25,295 nucleotides of DNA from a virus, in the IMG/VR virus record IMGVR_UViG_3300031392_000015, positions 1 through 25,295 of that record; one strand, 5' to 3'. Within the stretch, counting starts at the first letter, position 1. Each line of letters begins with the position of its first letter. This document shows positions 1-7,048 of this stretch, in pieces. The position numbers and the translations under genes were made by a program. The notes beneath the pieces were generated by a model. The model was given only the letters and a program-made list of their open reading frames with translations. It searched no databases and was not told the origin of the DNA.

Positions 1-264
1 TAAATCTTTTACAATACCAGCTTCTTCTAAAGCTTCTAGCATACCTTCGTTTTCACTCCATGTTTTAATGTATGCTACATTTTTAGGAAGAATTTCTGAT
101 ACTATATACTTTCTAAAATCTATACTTTCTTCTGTTAAATTCACCGTAGCTGTAGCTATCGGTGAATCATCTGATGCATCTACAAGTAGAAGAGCTGTCG
201 CTTTGTTACGATATTCTTTTTTAACTACTTTGCAATTCCAATTCTTAAAACTTACTTGTTTCAT
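1..264 (-). CDS. DUF4313-like small protein, C-terminus cut by window edge
   Basis: The open frame runs from an ATG at 264 to the window edge, giving 88 residues with no stop. The N-terminus (MKQVSFKNWNCKVVKKEY) is followed by a TATVNLTEE segment and ends with TWSENEGMLEALEEAGIV. The pattern 'ATVN...(Y/W)SENEGML..L..aGI' is what I know from DUF4313 proteins, which are common on Bacteroidota mobile elements and phages and have no known function. Family usual length is about 100-125 residues, so perhaps 15-30 residues are missing. The start is preceded by ATCAAGGTTATG, the same leader used by several other genes on this strand. It is the last gene visible in the leftward block. Confidence 0.8.
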   Translation of the reverse strand, partial: MKQVSFKNWNCKVVKKEYRNKATALLLVDASDDSPIATATVNLTEESIDFRKYIVSEILPKNVAYIKTWSENEGMLEALEEAGIVKDL

Positions 265-303
265 AACCTTGATTTTTAAAATTTATATTTATAATTAATT
301 TAT

Positions 304-651
304 TTAATCTTTAAGTTCGTGATATCTTAAATACTCTTTAAGCATAGATAAAGCTTCAATAGCTTCTGAATCTTCATTTTTTTCAAAAACTTCTATAATA
401 TTACGAATACTAGAAAAATCTTTCCAATTTATTTTTGTTTGATGATATAACTTTATTAGACGTTGTTCTCCAATTTCGTTAAGATTTTCAATTTTACCAT
501 AAGTGTTTGGTTCATTGTAATTCATAACATGATCAACTGGTGAAAAATCTTTCCAATTTTGTATCGGTATTGCACTGTCTATATTTTTAAGCTCATCTTT
601 AGTATAGACTTTTTGCATTATGTCTCTTTTTGATATTATTGTTTTATACAT
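304..651 (-). CDS. Hypothetical protein, 115 aa
   Basis: This is a soluble, charged protein with no recognised domain. It carries NWKDFS twice, near residues 32 and 75, which suggests a small internal duplication. The ATG at 651 overlaps the end of the upstream gene by eight bases (AATGTATAA), typical of translational coupling in this operon. An alternative start is the internal methionine at 618 (MQKVYTKDEL), which would remove eleven residues and the overlap. It lies between the 133-residue gene and the DUF4313-like gene on the same strand. Function is unknown. Confidence 0.7.
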   Translation of the reverse strand: MYKTIISKRDIMQKVYTKDELKNIDSAIPIQNWKDFSPVDHVMNYNEPNTYGKIENLNEIGEQRLIKLYHQTKINWKDFSSIRNIIEVFEKNEDSEAIEALSMLKEYLRYHELKD

Positions 652-1045
652 TTTCTTCGATTTTAAAATTCTTGTTTATAAATAATTTTTCAACAAATTC
701 TTTTTTAATACCAGGATAGTTTTTAACTGCATCCCATGTTGATTCTATATCTCCTGTAAAATATGCTTCATGATTTGCTAGTTCTCTAAGAATAATACCT
801 TCTAAAGTGTTTTCTTTAATGTCTTGCTGAAGAGAATCATTGTATATTTTGTCAAGTTCTTTCAAAAGCCATTCAGCTTTGTCTGCATTACAAACAAGAC
901 CGTTTCCAAGATTAGTAAAATGATCAGCTTCAGAATGTTTTTTAAAGCCTTCTTTTAATTGTTTTTTACTAAAAGCAAAAAAGGCATTCGCTTGTTCAAA
1001 TGCCTTTGTTTGTCTGTCTTCCATATAATCTTGCAAATATTTCAT
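644..1045 (-). CDS. Hypothetical protein, 133 aa
   Basis: A helical, soluble protein beginning MKYLQDYMEDRQTKAFEQ and containing 'AFFAFSKKQLKEG' and 'GNGLVCNADKAEWLL'. The combination of an N-terminal RQT-AF helix, an AFFAFS segment and a later LANHEA motif resembles an uncharacterised small-protein family I associate with Bacteroidota phages and conjugative elements; I give no family name because I am not sure of it. The start overlaps the stop of the 58-residue gene upstream (GTATGA), and its own end overlaps the next gene, so three consecutive genes are coupled. Confidence 0.75.
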   Translation of the reverse strand: MKYLQDYMEDRQTKAFEQANAFFAFSKKQLKEGFKKHSEADHFTNLGNGLVCNADKAEWLLKELDKIYNDSLQQDIKENTLEGIILRELANHEAYFTGDIESTWDAVKNYPGIKKEFVEKLFINKNFKIEENV

Positions 1046-1218
1046 ACTTGATTTATTAATTCATTTTTATTTTTTAAAGCTTCTTTTATAGGCATAAACT
1101 CCCCTAACGCATCGATGTTGAATTTGTCTACAACAATGTACATATCTTCATCGTATGTTTGGCCTTGCCAATCTGGATAACCTTTTTCAAGGTATAACTG
1201 AATTCTATATTTTTGCAT
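1042..1218 (-). CDS. Small hypothetical protein, 58 aa
   Basis: A 58-codon frame (MQKYRIQLYLEKGYPDWQG...) fills the gap between two larger genes exactly. Its ATG lies two bases after the TAA of the 330-residue gene, and its TGA overlaps the ATG of the 133-residue gene as ATGA. This perfect packing is the main evidence that it is real. The protein is probably a beta-strand followed by a short helix; DEDMYIVVDKFN recalls small phage proteins with a single alpha/beta fold. No domain was recognised and no cysteines or membrane segments are present. Confidence 0.7.
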   Translation of the reverse strand: MQKYRIQLYLEKGYPDWQGQTYDEDMYIVVDKFNIDALGEFMPIKEALKNKNELINQV

Positions 1219-1220
1219 AA

Positions 1221-2213
1221 TTAATCTATCCAGAAATTACCACAATCCTTACACTTATTTCCACAAGGATAATTGTTTATATAGGTCACGTTTCGATGTC
1301 TGTAAATATCCATATCTCCAAGCGTACAACCTCCTTCTTTGTAAGTCTGATTGTATTTTGCTTCAGCTTGCTGAATCTCTGCATTAACACTCTTTCTTAT
1401 ATCTCCTACATTAGCAGATGTAAGTTCTACTTTAGTGCTGTCAGCCCAATTAGATACCATGCCAGCAATAGAATACGTCCAGTTGTATTTAATCTCCTTT
1501 TCTAGATAAAGATTATCTAAATTAAAAGGAACAATAAGTGTACTTTGAATATCTGTTTCAAGTATATCTCCGCTTCCTTGAACATGATCAATAATTCCAA
1601 TCTGATAGTTTTTAAACTGTATGCTTAAAACCTCATCAGTATCTATAAAATCTTTGATTTCTAATTCAAAATACACAAGTAATTCGCCACCATGTGTAGC
1701 ATTTTCAATCATAGAATCAATAGCCTCATCATAATTTGAATTATCAAATATGTTGAGGTGTTTTTTAATTTTAATTCTTTCTGATTTAATTTCAGCTTCT
1801 GTCCAATTCCAACTACCAGAGGCCATTGTATAGCCTGTGTAGTAATTTGCAACAACTTTTTGTGTAAGCTCTATGAGCTCTTCTAAATTTTCATCTAACA
1901 TAGGATATTCTATTTCATATCCCATATCTTCTAATTGATCAATAACCTCTGAAACATTCGAAGTATCAACCATAAATTTTGATAATTTATCTATGTATTT
2001 TTCAACTATTTCAGATCTTAATTGTCTTTGGCCATCAAATGAAGAATCAATATTTAAATCAAATATTTCTGCTTGCACTTCACATAAATTCCCTCTAATT
2101 ATTTTAGAGATTTGATCTATACTTAATTCTGAATTGTAATCCCAAAACAGCTTGTAAGATGTTTCTTGAATCTCCTTTGTGATCTCGTCAATAATATTCT
2201 TGATATTTCTCAT
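1221..2213 (-). CDS. Hypothetical protein with C-terminal cysteine cluster, 330 aa
   Basis: The N-terminal 120 residues are predicted helical and acidic. The middle contains YTMASGSWNWTEAEIK, and the last 14 residues hold C317, C321 and C324 (CGNKCKDCG), with C296 a little earlier, so a small zinc-binding knuckle at the C-terminus is plausible. I do not recognise the family. It is the largest gene of the leftward block, with a start preceded by the AAACAAGGTTATG leader, two bases from the 58-residue gene downstream and eight bases from the 138-residue gene upstream. Membership of the early/accessory operon is inferred from position. Confidence 0.75.
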   Translation of the reverse strand: MRNIKNIIDEITKEIQETSYKLFWDYNSELSIDQISKIIRGNLCEVQAEIFDLNIDSSFDGQRQLRSEIVEKYIDKLSKFMVDTSNVSEVIDQLEDMGYEIEYPMLDENLEELIELTQKVVANYYTGYTMASGSWNWTEAEIKSERIKIKKHLNIFDNSNYDEAIDSMIENATHGGELLVYFELEIKDFIDTDEVLSIQFKNYQIGIIDHVQGSGDILETDIQSTLIVPFNLDNLYLEKEIKYNWTYSIAGMVSNWADSTKVELTSANVGDIRKSVNAEIQQAEAKYNQTYKEGGCTLGDMDIYRHRNVTYINNYPCGNKCKDCGNFWID

Positions 2214-2221
2214 AACCTTGT

Positions 2222-2638
2222 TTAATTAAAAATTGCGTAATAAGTAATGTTAAGCACTAAATAAATAATAATAAATATTGCTATATATCTATTTACTATT
2301 TGCTTGTGTCGATGCTCTAAAGATCCTTTACATTCGTAATGGCCTTTAAAATAGCTTTGCTCTTTTTCTTTAATTAATTGCTTTTGACATTTAGTTTCTG
2401 TCTGTTCTAATATAACTGAAAACTTGGTTTTAGCATACTCATATCCCATTTGGAATTGAGTAGCACAGCCCATTTGTTTTTTAATCTCTCCCATTTTTTC
2501 TCCAAGTTCTTTATTTGTAAAGTCAACTTGAAATTCGTCTGAGATTGCTTCTTTAATTGTAGAATAAGAATTTCCTTCTGCGTACAATTCAAATAATCTA
2601 TTGTTAATTACTGAATGAAATACTGATTTATTTCCCAT
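2222..2638 (-). CDS. Hypothetical tail-anchored membrane protein, 138 aa
   Basis: The first 55 residues (SVINNRLFELYAEGNSYSTIKEAI) look like a helix-turn-helix-type helical bundle, although nothing identifies DNA binding. Residues about 117-136 (IVNRYIAIFIIIYLVLNITY) form one strong transmembrane helix at the extreme C-terminus, so a tail-anchored topology with the N-terminal domain in the cytoplasm is likely. The gene starts immediately after a terminator hairpin, so it either has its own weak promoter in the preceding bases or depends on read-through. No homologous family was recognised. Confidence 0.7.
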   Translation of the reverse strand: MGNKSVFHSVINNRLFELYAEGNSYSTIKEAISDEFQVDFTNKELGEKMGEIKKQMGCATQFQMGYEYAKTKFSVILEQTETKCQKQLIKEKEQSYFKGHYECKGSLEHRHKQIVNRYIAIFIIIYLVLNITYYAIFN

Positions 2639-2653
2639 TGTTTTATAAAATAA

Positions 2654-2683
2654 AAAGGGCGTTCTGTGTAAAGAACGCCCTTT
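2654..2683 (-). terminator. Rho-independent terminator, minus strand
   Basis: A perfect 12-bp stem (AAAGGGCGTTCT paired with AGAACGCCCTTT) has a six-base loop. Read on the minus strand it is followed by TTTTTATTTTAT, a proper U-tract. It sits directly after the 118-residue gene in the direction of transcription and ends that unit. Confidence 0.9.
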
Positions 2684-2703
2684 GATTGTTGTTAAGTAAA
2701 TTA

Positions 2704-3060
2704 CTAAACCTTCGCTAAAAATATAGTCGAAGATGCTAACAATTCGTTTTTTGTGTAAGTTTTAGTAACTTCTTCACCAGTGTAACTATCAATGTAGCTG
2801 ATAACAGCATCATCTAAAACATTGCTTGTTTTGTTAACTGTCTTTACAGTTTTTTCAAGCTGTCCGTCTAATACTCTGGTGCCAGTAACGAGAGCATCTA
2901 AATTTTCACTATTCAAAGGAATAAGCTTTGAATTGGGAAGATCATGCCCAGTCGCTTGTGTAGAATACGGACTGTTTTGTGTGTTTACACGTTTAACTGT
3001 AGGATTTGAAGGAGATACAATTGCATCTGCTTCATAATCCTTTCTTTCCATTTTTGCCAT
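2704..3060 (-). CDS. Hypothetical protein, 118 aa
   Basis: A soluble protein with a Ser/Thr/Asn-rich, probably disordered N-terminal 50 residues and a C-terminal half rich in Val and Thr (LEKTVKTVNKTSNVLDDAVISYIDSYTGEEVTKTYTKNEL). No domain was recognised. It stands as its own transcription unit: a TAnnTTTG box lies about 35 bases upstream and a strong terminator about 20 bases downstream. That isolation within an otherwise overlapping operon suggests a gene expressed at a different time or level from its neighbours. What it does cannot be said from the sequence. Confidence 0.7.
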   Translation of the reverse strand: MAKMERKDYEADAIVSPSNPTVKRVNTQNSPYSTQATGHDLPNSKLIPLNSENLDALVTGTRVLDGQLEKTVKTVNKTSNVLDDAVISYIDSYTGEEVTKTYTKNELLASSTIFLAKV

Positions 3061-3094
3061 AACATTAAGTTTAAAATTATTGATATCAATTATA

Positions 3095-3102
3095 CAAATA
3101 TA
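3095..3102 (-). promoter_or_regulatory. Bacteroidota-type promoter -7 box (TATATTTG)
   Basis: On the minus strand TATATTTG matches the Bacteroidota -7 consensus TAnnTTTG and lies 35 bases before the ATG at 3060. A TTG at the ideal -33 distance is not evident, so the match is partial. Together with the terminator at 2654-2683 it would define a single-gene unit. Confidence 0.45.
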
Positions 3103-3152
3103 ATAAGATCAATGTCAGATAGATAGCAATAATGAAAAGAAGGTCTATTATT

Positions 3153-3605
3153 CTAAACCAGGCCTTCATCTGCAAAGCTTAAATAAGAGTTTGGATCTGG
3201 AGCTAATATCAAATGATCAAGCAGTTTAATATCGTGATAACTCAAAGCTTTATTTAGCTTGTCAGTAATATTTTTGTCTGCTTGACTTGGCTTAAGCGTT
3301 CCGCTTGGATGATTGTGTGCAAGTATTACAGATGTAGCTAGAGATTCTATTGCATATTTTAATACAACTCTAACGTCCACAACTGTAGATGTAATTCCTC
3401 CTTGACTAATTTTAACGTAGCCAATAGTATTGTTAGCGTTATTTAAGCACAGTAAATAAAAACTCTCATAAACGTCAATATCTTCGTAATAAAATTCACG
3501 AATATATTTATTTGCTTCAGAGCTTAATGTAATCTTGACTTTCTTGATATCTGTTTTATTCTTCTTGATTGAATAATTTGGAATATTAGCTTTATAAGTT
3601 TTCAT
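3153..3605 (-). CDS. RadC-like JAB/MPN domain protein
   Basis: The protein carries a complete JAMM metal-binding signature: E47, then H97-N-H99, seven residues, S107 and D110 (HNHPSGTLKPSQAD). This is diagnostic of the RadC/JAB family, zinc-dependent MPN-fold proteins. Full-length RadC is about 220 residues with an N-terminal helix-hairpin-helix; this 150-residue version has only the JAB domain, the usual form on Bacteroidota phages, plasmids and integrative elements. The biochemical role of RadC is unsettled, and the historical DNA-repair label is weak. Its ATG directly follows the stop of the membrane-protein gene upstream. Confidence 0.92.
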   Translation of the reverse strand: MKTYKANIPNYSIKKNKTDIKKVKITLSSEANKYIREFYYEDIDVYESFYLLCLNNANNTIGYVKISQGGITSTVVDVRVVLKYAIESLATSVILAHNHPSGTLKPSQADKNITDKLNKALSYHDIKLLDHLILAPDPNSYLSFADEGLV

Positions 3606-3971
3606 TTATTTTCTATTAAAGTTTTGACTGTAATTGTTACGTTGTTTTTTCTTAGGTTCTTCTGTAATCTGCTCACGTAAATACGGAGCATATACTAAAG
3701 TAAATCCTACACCAGCTACAGTAAGCGCTGCTGATACATTAAGACCGTATTGGGCCATTGCCAATACGGTAAATGAGAAAATAACTACATCTATTATTCT
3801 TGAGCTTTTGGAGACTAACCACCTTAGCGGTCCAATAGATTCGATAAGTACTACCAAACCTATTAAAGTTAGAACTCCAAAAAATGTTGCTGTAAGTATA
3901 TAGCTACCGATTATAAACGATGCTATAATTATCAATAGGAATATTAATCCCCCTTTAGTTGATTTCTTCAT
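3606..3971 (-). CDS. Hypothetical membrane protein, four transmembrane helices
   Basis: Hydrophobic segments at about residues 8-26, 29-47, 59-76 and 79-96 predict four transmembrane helices. A short basic tail follows (EPKKKQRNNYSQNFNRK), which by the positive-inside rule should be cytoplasmic. I do not recognise a family. A phage inner-membrane protein with superinfection-exclusion or holin-like activity is conceivable, but nothing beyond topology supports it. It is packed without a gap against the RadC-like gene (TAA then ATG) and two bases from the 104-residue gene upstream, so the three are probably co-translated. Confidence 0.7.
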   Translation of the reverse strand: MKKSTKGGLIFLLIIIASFIIGSYILTATFFGVLTLIGLVVLIESIGPLRWLVSKSSRIIDVVIFSFTVLAMAQYGLNVSAALTVAGVGFTLVYAPYLREQITEEPKKKQRNNYSQNFNRK

Positions 3972-3973
3972 GA

Positions 3974-4288
3974 CTATGAGTTTACTTCTGATTCATATGC
4001 GGCTTGTGCGCTATCATCATCTGGTGATGTGAAAGCTTTGTTTAGTTCATTGTACAACATTGAACTAGCAATGATGATAGTCTTTTGAGTCTCTTCTGTA
4101 CGATTGTGGCGATCTTCAATGACTGAAGACTCAGCTCTTCCAGTAAGCTTGTTAGATATTTTTGCTTCTGCTCTAGCTGTTATGTCTGCTGAGCTTTTTA
4201 ATACAAAATGGATATCACCAAGTATGTAAGAGCTTAGTTTTGATGTTGTCATTGCTACGATACTGCCTTTTTTTAATGGATTTTTCAT
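3974..4288 (-). CDS. Hypothetical protein, 104 aa
   Basis: The frame opens further upstream (ATG at 4330 and 4312), overlapping the end of the previous gene. I prefer the ATG at 4288 because it is preceded by AAAACAAGAAATCATG, the CAAG leader shared by other genes on this strand, and because it clears the upstream stop. The protein starts MKNPLKKGSIVAMTTSKL; it is helical and rich in Ser, Ala and Thr, with an acidic C-terminal tail (SPDDDSAQAAYESEVNS). No domain was recognised. Its end lies two bases before the membrane-protein gene. Confidence 0.6.
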   Translation of the reverse strand: MKNPLKKGSIVAMTTSKLSSYILGDIHFVLKSSADITARAEAKISNKLTGRAESSVIEDRHNRTEETQKTIIIASSMLYNELNKAFTSPDDDSAQAAYESEVNS

Positions 4289-4304
4289 GATTTCTTGTTT
4301 TAGA

Positions 4305-4496
4305 TTATTCATTAATTTTACTGCCGGCAATTATTAATTGCTCTTTGCAGTGAGGTAAGTCGATCTTCCAATTAGTTTCTGCTGGCATTTGTCTGCCTTC
4401 AGTATAACCTTCTTCTAAAAGCTTTGCTATTTTTTTAAGCTTGTTGGAGATCTGCTTATCTGGTAAGTAATTGGAAAATTCAACATGTAAATTCAT
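4305..4496 (-). CDS. Small hypothetical protein, 63 aa
   Basis: A 63-residue protein (MNLHVEFSNYLPDKQIS...) with a helical middle (KLKKIAKLLEEGYTEG) and a C-terminal 'ETNWKIDLP' strand. The layout of a helical 'LLEEGYTEG' followed by a W-containing strand is seen in many small phage proteins, but I cannot assign a family. The gene sits nine bases after the 244-residue gene upstream. It overlaps the longer possible starts of the downstream gene. Confidence 0.65.
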   Translation of the reverse strand: MNLHVEFSNYLPDKQISNKLKKIAKLLEEGYTEGRQMPAETNWKIDLPHCKEQLIIAGSKINE

Positions 4497-4505
4497 ACTA
4501 TTGTT

Positions 4506-5240
4506 TTAAAGTATTGAATCAGCAAAATTAATATTTGCTTTTAAATTGTATGCTAGGCATATTTTATAAACTTCATGAGCCTTTAAAGTGCTTTCAGCTG
4601 CAACGGTAACTTTTCGTTGCCCGTTGTTTGATCGTATTAAAGCAACGTACTGCAATACTCTATCAAAAGGCTTAGCTATTTTATAAGCTAATTGTCTGAC
4701 CGTTGGCCTTTCATCAAATTGAATTTCAATCATGCCAGGATCACGTCGTTTTTTAAGCGGATTTGTAAAGTCTTTAGGCAATACATCTTCTTCCTGATCT
4801 TCATTGTTTTCATCAAAATACAACATCCATTTAGGAACACTGTCTTTAGTTTTAGAAAACATTTTCTTAACCTCTTCTATTGCCTCGTTGAAATCTTTAT
4901 GTAGATCCATAAATGCAGGAATGTTTATATAGCCTAATACATTATCAATACTGATTTTAAGTTCAAACTTATCGTCTAACTCAAAAGATAAACTTATTTG
5001 CTCGTTTATTTTGACGTATTCGAATAATCTCATGCCTATTGATATGAATGTATCAGTTATAGTAGAAACGCTCTGTGCGTCCAAATTTTGCCTATCAGCA
5101 GAAGTCTTAGACAGTATGTAAGATAGTATTTCTTCTAATTGTTTAGAATCTTCTTTTAATTCGTTCGGAGATAATATTACTTGTAATCCCGAGAATTGTA
5201 TGCCTATCCTGTCTTGTTCAATCTTGATTGTTATTTCCAT
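4506..5240 (-). CDS. Hypothetical protein, 244 aa
   Basis: A soluble protein with alternating beta and helical segments. Residues 1-30 form beta strands (MEITIKIEQDRIGIQFSG), residues 30-80 are helical, and an acidic stretch near residues 145-155 (ENNEDQEEDVLP) separates the C-terminal third. The C-terminal part (RPTVRQLAYKIAKPFDRVLQYVALIRSNNGQRKVTVAAESTLKAHE) is more basic and could bind nucleic acid or a partner protein, but no family was recognised. The ATG at 5240 lacks the CAAG leader. An 83-base gap separates it from the small gene upstream. Confidence 0.7.
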   Translation of the reverse strand: MEITIKIEQDRIGIQFSGLQVILSPNELKEDSKQLEEILSYILSKTSADRQNLDAQSVSTITDTFISIGMRLFEYVKINEQISLSFELDDKFELKISIDNVLGYINIPAFMDLHKDFNEAIEEVKKMFSKTKDSVPKWMLYFDENNEDQEEDVLPKDFTNPLKKRRDPGMIEIQFDERPTVRQLAYKIAKPFDRVLQYVALIRSNNGQRKVTVAAESTLKAHEVYKICLAYNLKANINFADSIL

Positions 5241-5323
5241 AGTGTGTAGCGTATAATGCTCGCCAGCTTTAAACTTGATTAGTAATTCATCGTGTATGTA
5301 CGATTGTTGTTTATGTGTTTTGA

Positions 5324-5464
5324 TTATTGATTGTGTGGTGTATATCGTAATCCACTTGAGAATTCAAATGGTACATCACATGGTGATCGTAAAAATGTCT
5401 GAGCTTCACCAGCTCCACATCTATATACTCTCATAGTATTCATTAACATAGATATTGATATCAT
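5324..5464 (-). CDS. Small hypothetical protein, 46 aa
   Basis: A 46-codon frame (MISISMLMNTMRVYRCGAGE...LRYTPHNQ) begins with AAAACAAGAAGTTATG, one of the clearest copies of the CAAG start leader seen on this strand; that is the main support for translation. The protein has two cysteines (residues 16 and 29) and no membrane helix. It could start at any of several in-frame ATGs among its first eleven residues. A 16-bp hairpin lies about 20 bases upstream and may control its expression. No homologue was recognised, and its short length keeps confidence moderate. Confidence 0.45.
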   Translation of the reverse strand: MISISMLMNTMRVYRCGAGEAQTFLRSPCDVPFEFSSGLRYTPHNQ

Positions 5465-5484
5465 AACTTCTTGTTTTTTTTAAT

Positions 5485-5525
5485 AGTAATATTCTCCCCC
5501 CTTCAAGGGGGAGAATTATATTACT
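5485..5525 (-). promoter_or_regulatory. Strong intercistronic hairpin
   Basis: ATTCTCCCCC (5491-5500) pairs perfectly with GGGGGAGAAT (5507-5516) around a six-base loop. The stem extends by AGTAAT/ATTACT past a three-base bulge. Neither strand has a U-tract after the stem, so it is not a classical intrinsic terminator. It lies between the 153-residue gene and the 46-residue gene and could act as a processing site, a barrier to 3'-end decay, or a weak terminator. Confidence 0.6.
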
Positions 5526-5535
5526 GTTATTATAC

Positions 5536-5997
5536 TTAAGCATTCACAGTCCTACGTGATTGCTTTACTAAATTTCTCCAACGTAAATAATACTCACGTT
5601 TATGAAATCTGTTTACAGGTTTTCCCTCTAACTTATTACCAAATGCATCATACGTTACAGGTATGTACCTGCTACGCTGCTCCACTGGTGCAATTAATAA
5701 CTCAGCCTTGCCAGTAACCTTATCAGTATACTTAATTACTTGATAAGGATTCTCTCTCCTGTTTATACTCCCGTTTAATCCTACTACCCACTTCTTAATA
5801 GGAAATCTCTTAGGTTGATTCTCCAACCTCCAAGCTAACAAAGAAGAAACCTTAACTCCCTTAAAATTCTTCTCCTCACCCTTACCAGTGTGTTTCCTAT
5901 CAATATAGATAGTAACATTACACATTCGTTTGCCATAGTCAAACGATGTGATCTTATAACCTATTACAACTTCCTTAATGTTTACAGTACCTTCCAT
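5536..5997 (-). CDS. Hypothetical basic protein, 153 aa
   Basis: A strongly basic protein (many Lys and Arg, ending RREYYLRWRNLVKQSRR-like) with a beta-rich N-terminal half. Basic character and position make a nucleic-acid-binding or host-takeover role plausible, but no motif proves it. It is the first gene of the leftward block: its ATG follows AAAACAAGGAAATTATG, and upstream lies the 590-base regulatory region with a promoter-like box on this strand about 146 bases away. A likely early gene by position. Confidence 0.7.
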   Translation of the reverse strand: MEGTVNIKEVVIGYKITSFDYGKRMCNVTIYIDRKHTGKGEEKNFKGVKVSSLLAWRLENQPKRFPIKKWVVGLNGSINRRENPYQVIKYTDKVTGKAELLIAPVEQRSRYIPVTYDAFGNKLEGKPVNRFHKREYYLRWRNLVKQSRRTVNA

Positions 5998-6142
5998 AAT
6001 TTCCTTGTTTTAAAACTTAAATTTATTAACGATTATCTACTGTAGTAAGACTATCTCACCACAGTATGTAATACAGCAGTATTTAGCAATATTACAATTC
6101 TTACACACAACAAGTTTTAACCGTATGTATGCAAGTATTATT

Positions 6143-6169
6143 CAAACGTATTATCAGAATGTTCCTCAA
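6143..6169 (-). promoter_or_regulatory. Promoter-like site for the leftward block
   Basis: On the minus strand a TTG is followed by 16 bases and TACGTTTG, close to the Bacteroidota TTG-N17..23-TAnnTTTG consensus. Its TTG falls within one of three CTTGAG repeats (6165-6196). It would give a leader of about 140 bases before the gene starting at 5997. Confidence 0.45.
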
Positions 6170-6356
6170 GATGTCTCTCAAGAAATATCCCTCAAGTGTT
6201 TACAATATGTTTTTACAAACTCTGTGTAAATATTATAGTAAAAAGTTACACACAAATTTTACAGAAAAGTTACACATGTTTTTAGAAGCTTCCCTATACA
6301 TATTGTAGACAAAAACGCTCGAAAGCCCTATAAAGCCTCAAAAAAGGCCTAAAAAG

Positions 6357-6499
6357 TGTAACAATTCTTGTTACATTCTGCTTTCAACTATGTAACAACT
6401 TTTGTTACACGAAAAGTGTTAAAATGTAACAACTTTTGTTACACATTTTTCAACTATGTAACAACTTTTGTTACACATTATGTAACAACTTTTGTTACA
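6357..6499. repeat. Five tandem 19-bp palindromes (operators or iterons)
   Basis: Copies lie at 6357-6375, 6391-6409, 6425-6443, 6457-6475 and 6481-6499. Four read TGTAACAACTTTTGTTACA; the first has TTC in place of the central CTT. Each is an 8-bp inverted repeat around a 3-base centre. Starts are 34, 34, 32 and 24 bases apart, so the first four are about three helical turns apart and lie on nearly the same DNA face. They end about 40 bases before the plus-strand -7 box. Such dyads are typical binding sites for a dimeric winged-helix or HTH protein; the neighbouring 131-residue gene is the obvious candidate. Confidence 0.95.
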
Positions 6500-6537
6500 T
6501 AATTCGACATTTTGATAGGATTATTGACATATAATTC

Positions 6538-6545
6538 TATCTTTG
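6538..6545 (+). promoter_or_regulatory. Bacteroidota-type promoter -7 box (TATCTTTG)
   Basis: TATCTTTG fits TAnnTTTG exactly. A TTTTG lies 23 bases upstream as a possible -33 element. It is 43 bases before the ATG of the RepL-like gene and just downstream of the fifth palindrome. Confidence 0.6.
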
Positions 6546-6587
6546 TCGATGCGTAGACTTAACAATTAATCTTAACTAAATTAAATT

Positions 6588-6983
6588 ATGATAGAGACGA
6601 TAAAGAGACTTATTTCCAGAGACTATAAGACTAGAGTACGAAAGTTCGAGCTACCTATGAGTAGCATTAAAGCTTTGCGTAAGCTTAGTCCTAAGTCTCA
6701 TGACTTATTGATAGATATTATAGAGCAGGTAGGTGCTGGTTTAGAAGTAGAAAACCTCATCGTTACAGGTAACCACGAGGATTTCGGCTTCAAGCACAAA
6801 CATGCATTCTATAGGTCTCGATCGGAGTTAGTCAAGGCTGGCTTCATAGTACACGATGGACAGGATCATTATGTTAATCCTGTTATGATCGGGTACAATA
6901 CGAGAAGGCAGCTAGATTGCTTCTATCGTTTATTTAAAATAAAGACAGAAACTCCCGTTAATATGGGTCAGTTTGACAGATAG
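6588..6983 (+). CDS. Winged-helix, RepL-like replication or regulatory protein
   Basis: Residues about 29-50 (KALRKLSPKSHDLLIDIIEQV) resemble the first helix of a winged-helix domain. The stretch FYRSRSELVKAGFIVHDGQDHYVNPVMIGYNTRRQL resembles the recognition helix, wing and 'y.lNP..i..G' ending of RepL-type plasmid replication initiators. The match is a pattern recognised by eye and is weak in identity; a MarR-like or other phage wHTH repressor is the main alternative. The gene stands alone on the plus strand, 89 bases downstream of five palindromic sites that it may bind for initiation or autoregulation. A terminator-like hairpin follows inside the convergent gene. Confidence 0.6.
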   Translation: MIETIKRLISRDYKTRVRKFELPMSSIKALRKLSPKSHDLLIDIIEQVGAGLEVENLIVTGNHEDFGFKHKHAFYRSRSELVKAGFIVHDGQDHYVNPVMIGYNTRRQLDCFYRLFKIKTETPVNMGQFDR

Positions 6984-7048
6984 TATTATCTTTGTCTCAC
7001 TTCATTGACTTACTAGTCACTATCATGTTAAGATGATTGTTGGTATGT

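Larger units (their letters stand above)
5998..6587. other. Divergent non-coding regulatory region / candidate replication origin
   Basis: About 590 bases without a convincing gene separate the leftward block from the rightward RepL-like gene. From left to right it holds: a promoter-like site on the minus strand near 6143-6169; three CTCAAG hexamers at 6165, 6177 and 6191; an A/T-rich stretch with two AGTTACAC half-sites near 6250 and 6270; five 19-bp palindromes at 6357-6499; and a plus-strand TATCTTTG box at 6538. The layout fits either a divergent operator region or an iteron-type origin served by the adjacent gene. I saw no canonical DnaA boxes. Confidence 0.6.

Noticed and set aside
68-298. 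Plus-strand frame at the left edge
   Set aside because: It is antisense to the DUF4313-like gene, which has recognisable protein motifs.
6000-6360. TTACACA-like sequences as DnaA boxes
   Set aside because: They lack the TTATnCACA core; they look more like half-sites of the TTGTTACA palindromes.
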